From: Halictus rubicundus
Lineage: Eukaryota; Arthropoda; Insecta; Hymenoptera; Halictidae
Length of the DNA stretch: 64,000 bases
NCBI RefSeq assembly: GCF_050948215.1
Contig: NW_027488913.1
Coordinates: 124,001 to 188,000, forward strand
Direction: 5' to 3'
A program made the translations under genes and the position numbers. Positions within the stretch are counted from its first letter, which is position 1, and every line of letters starts with the position of its first letter. The notes below the pieces were generated by a model, which searched no databases, was not told where the DNA came from, and saw only the letters and a list, made by a program, of their open reading frames with translations. Below are positions 28,401-41,896 of this stretch, one piece after another.

Positions 28401-29840
28401 ATTGGATATGATACAGGAAAGGATAGGATTGAGGATAGATGATAGGATAGGATAGAGGATTGGATAGGATACAGGATAGGATAGAGGATTGGATAGGATA
28501 CAGGATAGGATAGGATAGAGGATAGGATAGGATAGAGGATTGGATAGGATACAGGATAGGATAGGAAAGAGGATAGGATAGGGGATTTGATAGGATAGAG
28601 GATAGGATAGGATAGAAGATAGGATAGGATAGAGGATAGGATAGGATAGAGGATAGGATACGATAGAGGATAGGATAGGATAGAGGATTAGATAGGACAG
28701 AGGATAGGATAGGATAGAGGATAGGATAGGGGATTTGATAGGATAGAGGATAGGATAGGATAGAGGATACGATAGGATAGAGGATTGGATAGGATACAGG
28801 ATAGGATAGAATAGAGAATAGGATAGGGTATTTGATAGGATAGAGGATAGGATAGGATAGAGGATAGGATAGGATAGAGGATAGGATAGGATAGAGGATA
28901 GAATAGGATAGAGGATGGGATAGGACAGAGGATAGGATAGGGGATTTCATAGGATAGAGGATAGGATAGGATAGAAGATAGGATAGGATAGAGGATAGGA
29001 TAGGATAGAAGATAGGATAGGATAGAGGATAGGATAGGATAGAGGATAGGATAGGATAGAGGATAGGATAGGATAGGATAGAGGACAGGATAGATTAGAG
29101 GATTGGATATGATACAGGAAAGGATAGGATTGAGGATAGATGATAGGATAGGATAGAGGATTGGATAGGATACATAATAGGATAGAGGATTGGATAGGAT
29201 ACAGGATAGGATAGGATAGAGGATAGGATAGGATAGAGGATAGGATAGGATAGAGCATATTATAGGATAGAGGATAGGATAGGATAGAGGATAGGATAGG
29301 ATAGAGGATAGGATAGGATAGAGGACTGGATAGAGGATAGAGGACTGGATAGAGGATAGAATAGGATAGAAGATAGGATAGGATAGAGGATAGGATAGGA
29401 TAGGATAGAGGATAGGATAGGATAGAGGATTGGATAGGACACAGGATAGGATAGAATAGAGAATAGGATAGGGGATTTGATAGCATAGAGGATAGGATAG
29501 GATAGAAGATAGGATAGGATAGAGGACAGGATAGGATAGAGGATAGGATAGGATAGGATAGAGGATAGAATAGGATAGAGGATGGGATAGGACAGAGGAT
29601 AGGATAGGGGATTTGATAGGATAGAGGATAGGATAGGATAGAGGATAGGATAGGATAGAGCATATTATAGGATAGAGGATAGGATAGGATAGATGATAGG
29701 ATAGGATAGAGGATTGGATAGGATACAGGATAGGATAGAGGATAGCATAGGATAGAGGATAGGATAGGATAGAAGATAGGATAGGATAGAGGATAGGATA
29801 GGATAGAGGATAGCGTAGGATAGAGGATAGGATAGGGGAT
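25497..29840 (+). repeat. Tandem higher-order repeat, two copies of about 2,180 bp
   Basis: Copy 1 is about 25,497-27,676 and copy 2 about 27,677-29,840. At an offset of 2,178 bp both share GGACTGGATAGAGG (25,551 and 27,729), GGGATTTGATAGCATAGAGG (25,681 and 27,859) and GATAGAATAGG (25,802 and 27,980). After a 3-bp difference near 26,958 (GATAGATAGG in copy 1, GATAGATGATAGG in copy 2) the offset is 2,181, held by GAGCATATTATAGG (27,480 and 29,661) and AGCGTAGG (27,631 and 29,812). Other differences are GAGGATAATATAGGGG in copy 2 near 28,013 and GGATACGATACAGG in copy 1 near 26,610. Copies are adjacent and in the same orientation. Confidence 0.88.
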
Positions 29841-30062
29841 TTGATAGGATAGAGGATAGGATAGGATAGAGGATAGGATAGGATAGAGCATATTATAGGA
29901 TAGAGGATAGGATAGGATAGATGATAGGATAGGATAGAGGATTGGATAGGATACAGGATAGGATAGAGGATAGCATAGGATAGAGGATAGGATAGGATAG
30001 AAGATAGGATAGGATAGAGGATAGGATAGGATAGAGGATAGCGTAGGATAGAGGATAGGATA
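29607..30062 (+). repeat. Exact tandem duplication, 228-bp unit
   Basis: Units 29,607-29,834 and 29,835-30,062 both begin at GGGGATTTGATAGG and contain GAGCATATTATAGG (29,661 and 29,889), GATGATAGG, GATTGGATAGGATACAGG, GATAGCATAGG, GAAGATAGG and AGCGTAGG (29,812 and 30,040), all 228 bp apart. I saw no difference between them. The first unit is the tail of the second 2.18-kb copy, so this duplication came after the larger one. Confidence 0.88.
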
Positions 30063-30694
30063 GGATAGAGGATAGGATAGGATAGAAGATAGGATAGGAT
30101 AGAGGATAGGATAGGGGATTTGATAGGATAGAGGATAGGATAGGATAGAAGATAGGATAGGATAGAGGATAGGATAGGATAGAGGATAGGATAGGATAGA
30201 GGATAGGATAGGATAGAGGATAGGATAGGATAGAGGACTGAATAGAGGATAGAATAGGATAGAAGATAGGATAGGATAGAGGATAGGATAGGATAGAGGA
30301 TAGGATAGACGATAGGATAGGATAGAGGATAGGATAGGACAGAGGATAGGATAGGATAGAGGATAGGATAGGGGATTTGATAGGAAGGGATAGAGGATAG
30401 GATAGGATAGAGGACAGGATAAGATACAGGATAGGATAGGATAGAGGATAGGATAGGATAGAGGATAGAATAGGATAGAGGATGGGATAGGACAGAGGAT
30501 AGGATAGGGGATTTGATAGGATAGAGGATAGGATAGGATAGAAGATAGGATAGCATAGAGGATAGGATAGGATAGAGGATAGGATAGGATAGAGGATAGG
30601 ATAGGATAGAGGATTGGATAGGATACATAATAGGATAGAGGATTGGATAGGATACAGGATAGGATAGAATAGAGAATAGGATAGGGGATTTGAT
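30063..30694 (+). repeat. Type A spacer between two higher-order duplications
   Basis: Ordinary type A monomers including GGACTGAATAGAGG near 30,236, GACGATAGG, GATTTGATAGGAAGGG near 30,375, GGATAAGATACAGG near 30,420 and GATACATAATAGG near 30,624. No larger duplicate boundary was identified within it. Confidence 0.6.
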
Positions 30695-33600
30695 AGCATA
30701 GAGGATAGGATAGGATAGAAGATAGGATAGGATAGAGGATAGGATAGGATAGAGGATAGGATAGACGATAGGATAGGATAGAGGATAGAATAGGATAGAG
30801 GATGGGATAGGACAGAGGATAGGATAGGGGATTTGATAGGATAGAGGATAGGATAGGATAGAAGATAGGATAGGATAGAGGATAGGATAGGATAGAGGAT
30901 AGGATAGGATAGAGGATAGGATAGGATAGGGGATAGGATAGGATACAGGAAAGGATAGGATTGAGGATAGGATTGGATACAGGATAGTATAGAATAGAGG
31001 ATAGGATACGGGATTGTATAGGATAGGATTGATGATAGGATAGGATAGAGGACAGGATAGGATAGAGGATTGGATATGATACAGGAAAGGATAGGATTGA
31101 GGATAGATGATAGGATAGGATAGAGGATTGGATAGGATACAGGATAGGATAGAGGATTGGATAGGATACAGGATAGGATAGGATAGAGGATAGGATAGGA
31201 TAGAGGATTGGATAGGATACAGGATAGGATAGGATAGAGGATAGGATAGGGGATTTGATAGGATAGAGGATAGGATAGGATAGAGGATAGGATAGGATAG
31301 AGGATAGGATAGGATAGAGGATAGAATAGGATAGAGGATGGGATAGGACAGAGGATAGGATAGGGGATTTGATAGGATAGAGGATAGGATAGGATAGAAG
31401 ATAGGATAGGATAGAGGATAGGATAGGATAGAGGATAGGATAGGATAGAGGATAGGATAGGATAGGGGATAGGATAGGATACAGGAAAGGATAGGATTGA
31501 GGATAGGATTGGATACAGGATAGGATAGAATAGAGGATAGGATACGGGATTGTATAGGATAGGATTGAGGATAGGATAGGATAGAGGACAGGATAGGATA
31601 GAGGATTGGATATGATACAGGAAAGGATAGGATTGAGGATAGATGATAGGATAGGATAGAGGATTGGATAGGATACAGGATAGGATAGAGGATTGGATAG
31701 GATACAGGATAGGATAGGATAGAGGATAGGATAGGATAGAGGATTGGATAGGATACAGGATAGGATAGGATAGAGGATAGGATAGGGGATTTGATAGGAT
31801 AGAGGATAGGATAGGATAGAAGATAGGATAGGATAGAGGATAGGATAGGATAGAGGATAGGATACGATAGAGGATAGGATAGGATAGAGGATTAGATAGG
31901 ACAGAGGATAGGATAGGATAGAGGATAGGATAGGGGATTTGATAGGATAGAGGATAGGATAGGTTAGAGGATACGATAGGATAGCGGATAGGATAGGATA
32001 GAGGATAGAATAGGGCAGAGGGTAGGATAGGGTATTTGATAGGATAGAGGATAGGATAGGATAGAGGATAGAATAGGATAGAGGATAGGATAGACGATAG
32101 GATAGGATAGAGGATAGGATAGGATAGAGCATATTATAGGATAGAGGATAGGATAGGATAGAGGATAGGATAGGACAGAGGATAGCATAGGATAGAGGAT
32201 AGGATAGGATAGAGGATAGGATAGGATAGAGGATAGGATAGAACAGAGGATAGGATAGGGGATTGGATAGGATAGGATAGAGGATAGGATAGGATAGAAG
32301 ATAGGATAGGATAGAGGATAGGATAGGGGATTTGATAGGATAGAGGATAGGATAGGATAGAAGATAGGATAGGATAGAGGGATAGGATAGGATAGAGGAT
32401 AGGATAGGATAGAGGATAGGATAGGACAGAGGATAGCATAGGATAGAGGATAGGATAGGATAGAGGATAGGATAGGATAGAGGATAGGATAGGATAGAGC
32501 ATATTATAGGATAGAGGATAGGATAGGATAGAGGGATAGGATAGGATAGAGGATAGGATAGGATAGAGGACTGGATAGAGGATAGAATAGGATAGAAGAT
32601 AGGATAGGATAGAGGATAGGATAGGATAGAGGATAGTATAGGGATTTGATAGGATAGAGGATAGGATAGGATAGAAGATAGTATAGGATAGAGGATTGGA
32701 TCGGATAGAGGATAGGATAGGATAGAGAATAGGATAGGATAGAGGATAGGATAGGATAGAAGATAGGATAGGATAGAGGATAGGATAGGATAGAGGATAG
32801 GATAGGACAGTGGATTTGATAGGATAAAGGATAGGAATAGGATACAGGAAAGGATAGGATTGAGGATAGGATTGGATACAGGAAAGGATACAATAGAGGA
32901 TAGGATACGGGATTGTATAGGATAGGATTGAGGATAGGATAGGATAGAGGACAGGATAGGATAGAGGATTGGATATGATACAGGAAAGGATAGGATTGAG
33001 GATAGATGATAGGATAGGATAGAGGATTGGATAGGATACAGGATAGGATAGAGGATAGGATAGGACAGAGGATAGGATAGGATAGAGGATAGGATAGGGG
33101 ATTTGATAGGAAAGGATAGAGGATAGGATAGGATAGAGGATAGGATAGGATAGAGGATAGAATAGGATAGAGGATGGGATAGGACAGAGGATAGGATAGG
33201 GTATTTGATAGGATAGAGGATAGGATAGGATAGAAGATATGATAGCATAGAGGATAGGATAGGATAGAGGATAGAATAGGATAGAGGATGGGATAGGACA
33301 GAGGATAGGATAGGGGATTTCATAGGATAGAGGATAGGAATAGGATAGAAGATAGATAGGATAGAGGATAGGATAGGATAGAGGATAGGATAGGATAGTG
33401 GATAGGATAGGATAGGGGATAGGATAGGATACAGGAAAGGATAGTGATTGAGGATAGGATTGGATACATGATAGGATAGAATAGAGGATAGGATACGGGA
33501 TTGTATAGGATAGGATTGAGGATAGGATAGGATAGAGGACAGGATAGGATAGAGGATTGGATATGATACAGGAAAGGATAGGATTGAGGATAGATGATAG

Positions 33601-34322
33601 GATAGGATAGAGGATTGGATAGGATACAGGATAGGATAGAGGATTGGATAGGATACAGGATAGGATAGGATAGAGGATAGGATAGGATAGAGGATTGGAT
33701 AGGATACAGGATAGGATAGGATAGAGCATATTATAGGATAGAGGATAGGGATAGGATAGAGGATAGGATAGGATAGAGGATAGGATAGGATAGAGGATAG
33801 GATAGGATAGAGGACTGAATAGAGGATAGAATAGGATAGAAGATAGGATAGGATAGAGGATAGGATAGGATAGAGGATAGGATAGACGATAGGATAGGAT
33901 AGAGGATAGGATAGGACAGAGGATAGGATAGGATAGAGGATAGGATAGGGGATTTGATAGGAAAGGATAGAGGATAGGATAGGATAGAGGATAGGATAGG
34001 ATAGAGGATAGAATAGGATAGAGGATGGGATAGGACAGAGGATAGGATAGGGTATTTGATAGGATAGAGGATAGGATAGGATAGAAGATAGGATAGCATA
34101 GAGGATAGGATAGGATAGAGGATAGGATAGGATAGAGGATAGGATAGGATAGAGGATTGGATAGGATACATAATAGGATAGAGGATTGGATAGGATACAG
34201 GATAGGATAGGATAGAGGATACGATAGGATAGAGGATAGGATAGGATAGAGCATATTATAGGATAGAGGATAGGATAGGATAGAGGATAGGATAGGATAG
34301 AGGACTGGATAGAGGATAGAAT
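30695..34322 (+). repeat. 3.63-kb higher-order repeat, copy 1
   Basis: Matches copy 2 (34,323-37,935) at an offset of 3,628 bp on the left, from GACGATAGG (30,764 and 34,392) to GAGCATATTATAGG (32,130 and 35,758). The offset falls to 3,625 by the marker at 33,727 because copy 1 carries a cluster of single-base indels, then to 3,607 by 34,252 after one more extra base and one 17-mer difference. Inside the unit two TACGGGATTGTATAGG elements stand 534 bp apart (31,009 and 31,543), with two more near 32,907 and 33,493. Confidence 0.88.
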
Positions 34323-37300
34323 AGGATAGAAGATAGGATAGGATAGAAGATAGGATAGGATAGAGGATAGGATAGGATAGAGGATAGGATAGACGATAGG
34401 ATAGGATAGAGGATAGAATAGGATAGAGGATGGGATAGGACAGAGGATAGGATAGGGGATTTGATAGGATAGAGGATAGGATAGGATAGAAGATAGGATA
34501 GGATAGAGGATAGGATAGGATAGAGGATAGGATAGGATAGAGGATAGGATAGGATAGGGGATAGGATAGGATACAGGAAAGGATAGGATTGAGGATAGGA
34601 TTGGATACAGGATAGTATAGAATAGAGGATAGGATACGGGATTGTATAGGATAGGATTGATGATAGGATAGGATAGAGGACAGGATAGGATAGAGGATTG
34701 GATATGATACAGGAAAGGATAGGATTGAGGATAGATGATAGGATAGGATAGAGGATTGGATAGGATACAGGATAGGATAGAGGATTGGATAGGATACAGG
34801 ATAGGATAGGATAGAGGATAGGATAGGATAGAGGATTGGATAGGATACAGGATAGGATAGGATAGAGGATAGGATAGGGGATTTGATAGGATAGAGGATA
34901 GGATAGGATAGAGGATAGGATAGGATAGAGGATAGGATAGGATAGAGGATAGAATAGGATAGAGGATGGGATAGGACAGAGGATAGGATAGGGGATTTGA
35001 TAGGATAGAGGATAGGATAGGATAGAAGATAGGATAGGATAGAGGATAGGATAGGATAGAGGATAGGATAGGATAGAGGATAGGATAGGATAGGGGATAG
35101 GATAGGATACAGGAAAGGATAGGATTGAGGATAGGATTGGATACAGGATAGGATAGAATAGAGGATAGGATACGGGATTGTATAGGATAGGATTGAGGAT
35201 AGGATAGGATAGAGGACAGGATAGGATAGAGGATTGGATATGATACAGGAAAGGATAGGATTGAGGATAGATGATAGGATAGGATAGAGGATTGGATAGG
35301 ATACAGGATAGGATAGAGGATTGGATAGGATACAGGATAGGATAGGATAGAGGATAGGATAGGATAGAGGATTGGATAGGATACAGGATAGGATAGGATA
35401 GAGGATAGGATAGGGGATTTGATAGGATAGAGGATAGGATAGGATAGAAGATAGGATAGGATAGAGGATAGGATAGGATAGAGGATAGGATACGATAGAG
35501 GATAGGATAGGATAGAGGATTAGATAGGACAGAGGATAGGATAGGATAGAGGATAGGATAGGGGATTTGATAGGATAGAGGATAGGATAGGTTAGAGGAT
35601 ACGATAGGATAGCGGATAGGATAGGATAGAGGATAGAATAGGGCAGAGGGTAGGATAGGGTATTTGATAGGATAGAGGATAGGATAGGATAGAGGATAGA
35701 ATAGGATAGAGGATAGGATAGACGATAGGATAGGATAGAGGATAGGATAGGATAGAGCATATTATAGGATAGAGGATAGGATAGGATAGAGGATAGGATA
35801 GGACAGAGGATAGCATAGGATAGAGGATAGGATAGGATAGAGGATAGGATAGGATAGAGGATAGGATAGAACAGAGGATAGGATAGGGGATTGGATAGGA
35901 TAGGATAGAGGATAGGATAGGATAGAAGATAGGATAGGATAGAGGATAGGATAGGGGATTTGATAGGATAGAGGATAGGATAGGATAGAAGATAGGATAG
36001 GATAGAGGATAGGATAGGATAGAGGATAGGATAGGATAGAGGATAGGATAGGACAGAGGATAGCATAGGATAGAGGATAGGATAGGATAGTGGATAGGAT
36101 AGGATAGAGGATAGGATAGGATAGAGCATATTATAGGATAGAGGATAGGATAGGATAGAGGATAGGATAGGATAGAGGATAGGATAGGATAGAGGACTGG
36201 ATAGAGGATAGAATAGGATAGAAGATAGGATAGGATAGAGGATAGGATAGGATAGAGGATAGTATAGGGGATTTGATAGGATAGAGGATAGGATAGGATA
36301 GAAGATAGTATAGGATAGAGGATTGGATCGGATAGAGGATAGGATAGGATAGAGAATAGGATAGGATAGAGGATAGGATAGGATAGAAGATAGGATAGGA
36401 TAGAGGATAGGATAGGATAGAGGATAGGATAGGACAGTGGATTTGATAGGATAAAGGATAGGATAGGATACAGGAAAGGATAGGATTGAGGATAGGATTG
36501 GATACAGGAAAGGATACAATAGAGGATAGGATACGGGATTGTATAGGATAGGATTGAGGATAGGATAGGATAGAGGACAGGATAGGATAGAGGATTGGAT
36601 ATGATACAGGAAAGGATAGGATTGAGGATAGATGATAGGATAGGATAGAGGATTGGATAGGATACAGGATAGGATAGAGGATAGGATAGGACAGAGGATA
36701 GGATAGGATAGAGGATAGGATAGGGGATTTGATAGGAAAGGATAGAGGATAGGATAGGATAGAGGATAGGATAGGATAGAGGATAGAATAGGATAGAGGA
36801 TGGGATAGGACAGAGGATAGGATAGGGTATTTGATAGGATAGAGGATAGGATAGGATAGAAGATAGGATAGCATAGAGGATAGGATAGGATAGAGGATAG
36901 AATAGGATAGAGGATGGGATAGGACAGAGGATAGGATAGGGGATTTCATAGGATAGAGGATAGGATAGGATAGAAGATAGGATAGGATAGAGGATAGGAT
37001 AGGATAGAGGATAGGATAGGATAGAGGATAGGATAGGATAGGGGATAGGATAGGATACAGGAAAGGATAGGATTGAGGATAGGATTGGATACATGATAGG
37101 ATAGAATAGAGGATAGGATACGGGATTGTATAGGATAGGATTGAGGATAGGATAGGATAGAGGACAGGATAGGATAGAGGATTGGATATGATACAGGAAA
37201 GGATAGGATTGAGGATAGATGATAGGATAGGATAGAGGATTGGATAGGATACAGGATAGGATAGAGGATTGGATAGGATACAGGATAGGATAGGATAGAG

Positions 37301-37935
37301 GATAGGATAGGATAGAGGATTGGATAGGATACAGGATAGGATAGGATAGAGCATATTATAGGATAGAGGATATAATAGGATAGAGGATAGGATAGGATAG
37401 AGGATAGGATAGGATAGAGGACTGAATAGAGGATAGAATAGGATAGAAGATAGGATAGGATAGAGGATAGGATAGGATAGAGGATAGGATAGACGATAGG
37501 ATAGGATAGAGGATAGGATAGGACAGAGGATAGGATAGGATAGAGGATAGGATAGGGGATTTGATAGGAAAGGATAGAGGATAGGATAGGATAGAGGATA
37601 GGATAGGATAGAGGATAGAATAGGATAGAGGATGGGATAGGACAGAGGATAGGATAGGGTATTTGATAGGATAGAGGATAGGATAGGATAGAAGATAGGA
37701 TAGCATAGAGGATAGGATAGGATAGAGGATAGGATGGGATAGAGGATAGGATAGGATAGAGGATTGGATAGGATACATAATAGGATAGAGGATTGGATAG
37801 GATACAGGATAGGATAGGATAGAGGATACGATAGGATAGAGGATAGGATAGGATAGAGCATATTATAGGATAGAGGATAGGATAGGATAGAGGATAGGAT
37901 AGGATAGAGGACTGGATAGAGGATAGAATAGGATA
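34323..37935 (+). repeat. 3.63-kb higher-order repeat, copy 2
   Basis: Directly adjoins copy 1 in the same orientation. TACGGGATTGTATAGG elements lie near 34,637, 35,171, 36,532 and 37,121, and GAGCATATTATAGG at 35,758, 36,127, 37,352 and 37,859. Unlike copy 1, it has regular monomer lengths where copy 1 shows single-base indels. Matching ends around 37,935-37,945, where this copy reads GAAAATAGG. Confidence 0.88.
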
Positions 37936-38239
37936 GAAAATAGGATAGGATAGAGGATAGGATAGGATAGGATAGAGGATAGGATAGGATAGAGGATTGG
38001 ATAGGACACAGGATAGGATAGAATAGAGAATAGGATAGGGGATTTGATAGCATAGAGGATAGGATAGGATAGAAGATAGGATATGATAGAGGATAGGATA
38101 GGATAGAGGATAGGATAGACGATAGGATAGGATAGAGGATAGGATAGGGGATTTGATAGGAAAGGATAGAGGATAGGATAGGATAGAGGACAGGATAGGA
38201 TGGAGGATAGGATAGGATAGAGGATAGGATAGGATAGAG

Positions 38240-39800
38240 GATAGAATAGGATAGAGGATGGGATAGGACAGAGGATAGGATAGGGGATTTGATAGGATAG
38301 AGGATAGGATAGGATAGAAGATAGGATAGGATAGAGGATAGGATAGGATAGAGGATAGGATAGGATAGAGGATAGGATAGGATAGGGGATAGGATAGGAT
38401 ACAGGAAAGGATAGGATTGAGGATAGAATTGGATACAGGATAGGATAGAATAGAGGATAGGATACGGGATTGTATAGGATAGGATTGATGATAGGATAGG
38501 ATAGAGGAACGGATAGGATAGAGGATTGGATATGATACAGGAAAGGATAGGATTGAGGATAGATGATAGGATAGGATAGAGGATTGGATAGGATACAGGA
38601 TAGGATAGAGGATTGGATAGGATACAGGATAGGATAGGATAGAGGATAGGATAGGATAGAGGATTGGATAGGATAGAGGATTGGATAGGATACAGGATAG
38701 GATAGGATAGAGGATAGGATAGGGGATTTGATAGGATAGAGGATAGGATAGGATAGAAGATAGGATAGGATAGAGGATAGGATAGGACAGAGGATAGGAT
38801 AGGATAGAGGATAGGATAGGGGATTTGATAGGATAGAGGATAGGATAGGTTAGAGGATACGATAGGATAGCGGATAGGATAGGATAGAGGATAGAATAGG
38901 GCAGAGGATAGGATAGGGTATTTGATAGGATAGAGGATAGGATAGGATAGAGGATAGGATAGGATAGAGGATAGAATAGGATAGAGGATAGGATAGACGA
39001 TAGGATAGGATAGAGGATAGGATAGGATAGAGCATATTATAGGATAGAGGATAGGATAGGATAGAGGATAGGATAGGACAGAGGATAGCATAGGATAGAG
39101 GATAGGATAGGATAGAGGATAGGATAGGATAGAGGATAGCATAGGATAGAGGATAGGATAGGATAGAGGATAGGATAGGATAGAGGATAGGATAGGACAG
39201 AGGATAGGATAGGGGATTGGATAGGATAGGATAGAGGATAGGATAGGATAGAAGATAGGATAGGATAGAGGATAGGATAGGGGATTTGATAGGATAGAGG
39301 ATAGGATAGGATAGAAGATAGGATAGGATAGAGGATAGGATAGGATAGAGGATAGGATAGGATAGAGGATAGGATAGGACAGAGGATAGCATAGGATAGA
39401 GGATAGGATAGGATAGAGGATAGGATAGGATAGAGGATAGGATAGGATAGAGCATATTATAGGATAGAGGATAGGATAGGATAGAGGATAGGATAGGATA
39501 GAGGACTGGATAGAGGATAGAATAGGATAGAAGATAGGATAGGATAGAGGATAGGATAGGATAGAGGATAGTATAGGGGATTTGATAGGATAGAGGATAG
39601 GATAGGATAGAAGATAGTATAGGATAGAGGATTGGATCGGATAGAGGATAGGATAGGATAGAGAATAGGATAGGATAGAGGATAGGATAGGATAGAAGTT
39701 AGGATAGGATAGAGGATAGGATAGGATAGAGGATAAGATAGGATAAGATAGAGGATAGGATAGGATAGAGGATAGGATAGGACAGTGGTTTTGATAGGAT
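38240..39800 (+). repeat. Partial third copy of the 3.63-kb higher-order repeat
   Basis: Follows the same marker order as copies 1 and 2: GATAGAATAGG, GGGGATAGG, TACGGGATTGTATAGG near 38,465, GTTAGAGGATACGATAGG near 38,849, then GAGCATATTATAGG at 39,033 and 39,453. The second of the two early TACGGGATTGTATAGG elements is missing, a loss of about 0.55 kb relative to copy 2. Offset to copy 2 changes from 3,275 to 3,326 between the two GAGCATATTATAGG sites, exactly three 17-mers. Similarity stops after GACAGTGG near 39,782. Confidence 0.75.
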
Positions 39801-40140
39801 AGAGGATAGGATAGGATAGAGGATTGGATAGGATACAGGATAGGATAGAGGATTGGATAGGATACAGGATAGGATAGGATAGAGGATAGGATAGGATAGA
39901 GGATTAGATAGGACAGAGGATAGGATAGGATAGAGGATAGGATAGGGGATTTGATAGGATAGAGGATAGGATAGGATAGAGGATACGAAAGGATAGCGGA
40001 TAGGATAGGATAGAGGATAGGATAGGATACAGGATAGGATAGGATAGAGGATAGGATAGGATAGAGGATAGGATGTGATAGAGGATAGGATAGGATAGAG
40101 GATTGGATAAGGTAGAGGATAGTATAGGATAGAGGATAGG

Positions 40141-41896
40141 ATAGGATAGAGGATAGGATAGGGGATTTGATAGGATAGAGGATAGGATAGGATAGAAGAT
40201 AGGATAGGATAGAGGATAGGATAGGATAGAGGATAGGATAGGATAGAGGATAGGATAGGACAGAGGATAGCATAGGATAGAGGATAGGATAGGATAGAGG
40301 ATAGGATAGGATAGAGGATAGGATAGGATAGAGCATATTATAGGATAGAGGATAGGATAGGATAGAGGATAGGATAGGATAGAGGACTGGATAGAGGATA
40401 GAATAGGATAGAAGATAGGATAGGATAGAGGATAGGATAGGATAGAGGATAGTATAGGGGATTTGATAGGATAGAGGATAGGATAGGATAGAAGATAGTA
40501 TAGGATAGAGGATTGGATCGGATAGAGGATAGGATAGGATAGAGAATAGGATAGGATAGAGGATAGGATAGGATAGAAGATAGGATAGGATAGAGGATAG
40601 GATAGGATAGAGGATAAGATAGGATAGGATAGAGGATAGGATAGGATAGAGGATAGGATAGGACAGTGGATTTGATAGGATAGAGGATAGGATAGGATAC
40701 AGGAAAGGATAGGATTGAGGATAGGATTGGATACAGGAAAGGATACAATAGAGGATAGGATACGGGATTGTATAGGATAGGATTGAGGATAGGATAGGAT
40801 AGAGGACAGGATAGGATAGAGGATTGGATATGATACAGGAAAGGATAGGATTGAGGATAGATGATAGGATAGGATAGAGGATTGGATAGGATACAGGATA
40901 GGATAGAGGATTGGATAGGATACAGGATAGGATAGGATAGAGGATAGGATAGGATAGAGGATTGGATAGGATACAGGATAGGATAGGATAGAGGATAGGA
41001 TAGGGGATTTGATAGGATAGAGGATAGGATAGGATAGAAGATAGGATAGGATAGAGGATAGGATAGGATAGAGGATAGGATACGATAGAGGATAGGATAG
41101 GATAGAGGATTAGATAGGACAGAGGATAGGATAGGATAGAGGATAGGATAGGGGATTTGATAGGATAGAGGATAGGATAGGATAGAGGATACGAAAGGAT
41201 AGCGGATAGGATAGGATAGAGGATAGGATAGGATACAGGATAGGATAGGATAGAGGATAGGATAGGATAGAGGATAGGATGTGATAGAGGATAGGATAGG
41301 ATAGAGGATTGGATAAGGTAGAGGATAGTATAGGATAGAGGATAGGATAGGATAGAAGATATAATAGGATTGAGGAAAGGATAGGATAGAGGATAGGATA
41401 GGATCGAGGATAGGATAGGATAGAGAATAGGATAGGATAGATGATAGGATAGAGGAAAGGATAGGATAGAGGAAAGATTAGGGGATAGGATAGGATAGGG
41501 GATACGACAGATGATAGGATAGGATTGAGAATAGGATAGGATAGAGGATACGATAGAGTATTGGATAGAGGATAGGATAGGATAGAGAATAGGATAGGAT
41601 AGAGGATAGGATAGGATAGAGGATAGGATTGGATAGAGGATAGAATAGAGGATAGGATAGGATAGAGGATCGGATAGAGGATATGATAGGATAGAGGATA
41701 GGATAGGATAGAGGATTGGATAAGGTAGAGGATAGTATAGGATAGAGGATAGGATAGGATAGAGGATATAATACAATTGAGGAAAGGATAGGATAGAGGA
41801 TAGGATAGGATCGAGGATAGGATAGGATAGAGGATAGGATAGGATAGAGGATAGGATATGATAGAGGATAGGATAGGATAGAAAATAGGATAGGAT
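40141..41896 (+). repeat. Dispersed block X, copy 1 (partner at 53,101)
   Basis: About 1.75 kb that matches 53,101-54,855 at an offset of 12,960 bp. Comparing the two line by line I found three substitutions (40,936 G to T, 41,139 G to C, and one A to G near 41,357) and one 1-bp deletion in the second copy near 41,374. It spans type A markers, the transition series (GAGGAAAGATTAGGGG, GGGGATACGACAGATGATA) and GATATAATACAATTGAGG near 41,766. Left flanks differ, and right flanks diverge after GAAAATAGGATAGGA. Confidence 0.92.

Noticed and set aside
32370..33760. Frame-shifted pseudogene reading of the indel cluster
   Set aside because: There is no ancestral gene to be broken; the indels are relative to another satellite copy.
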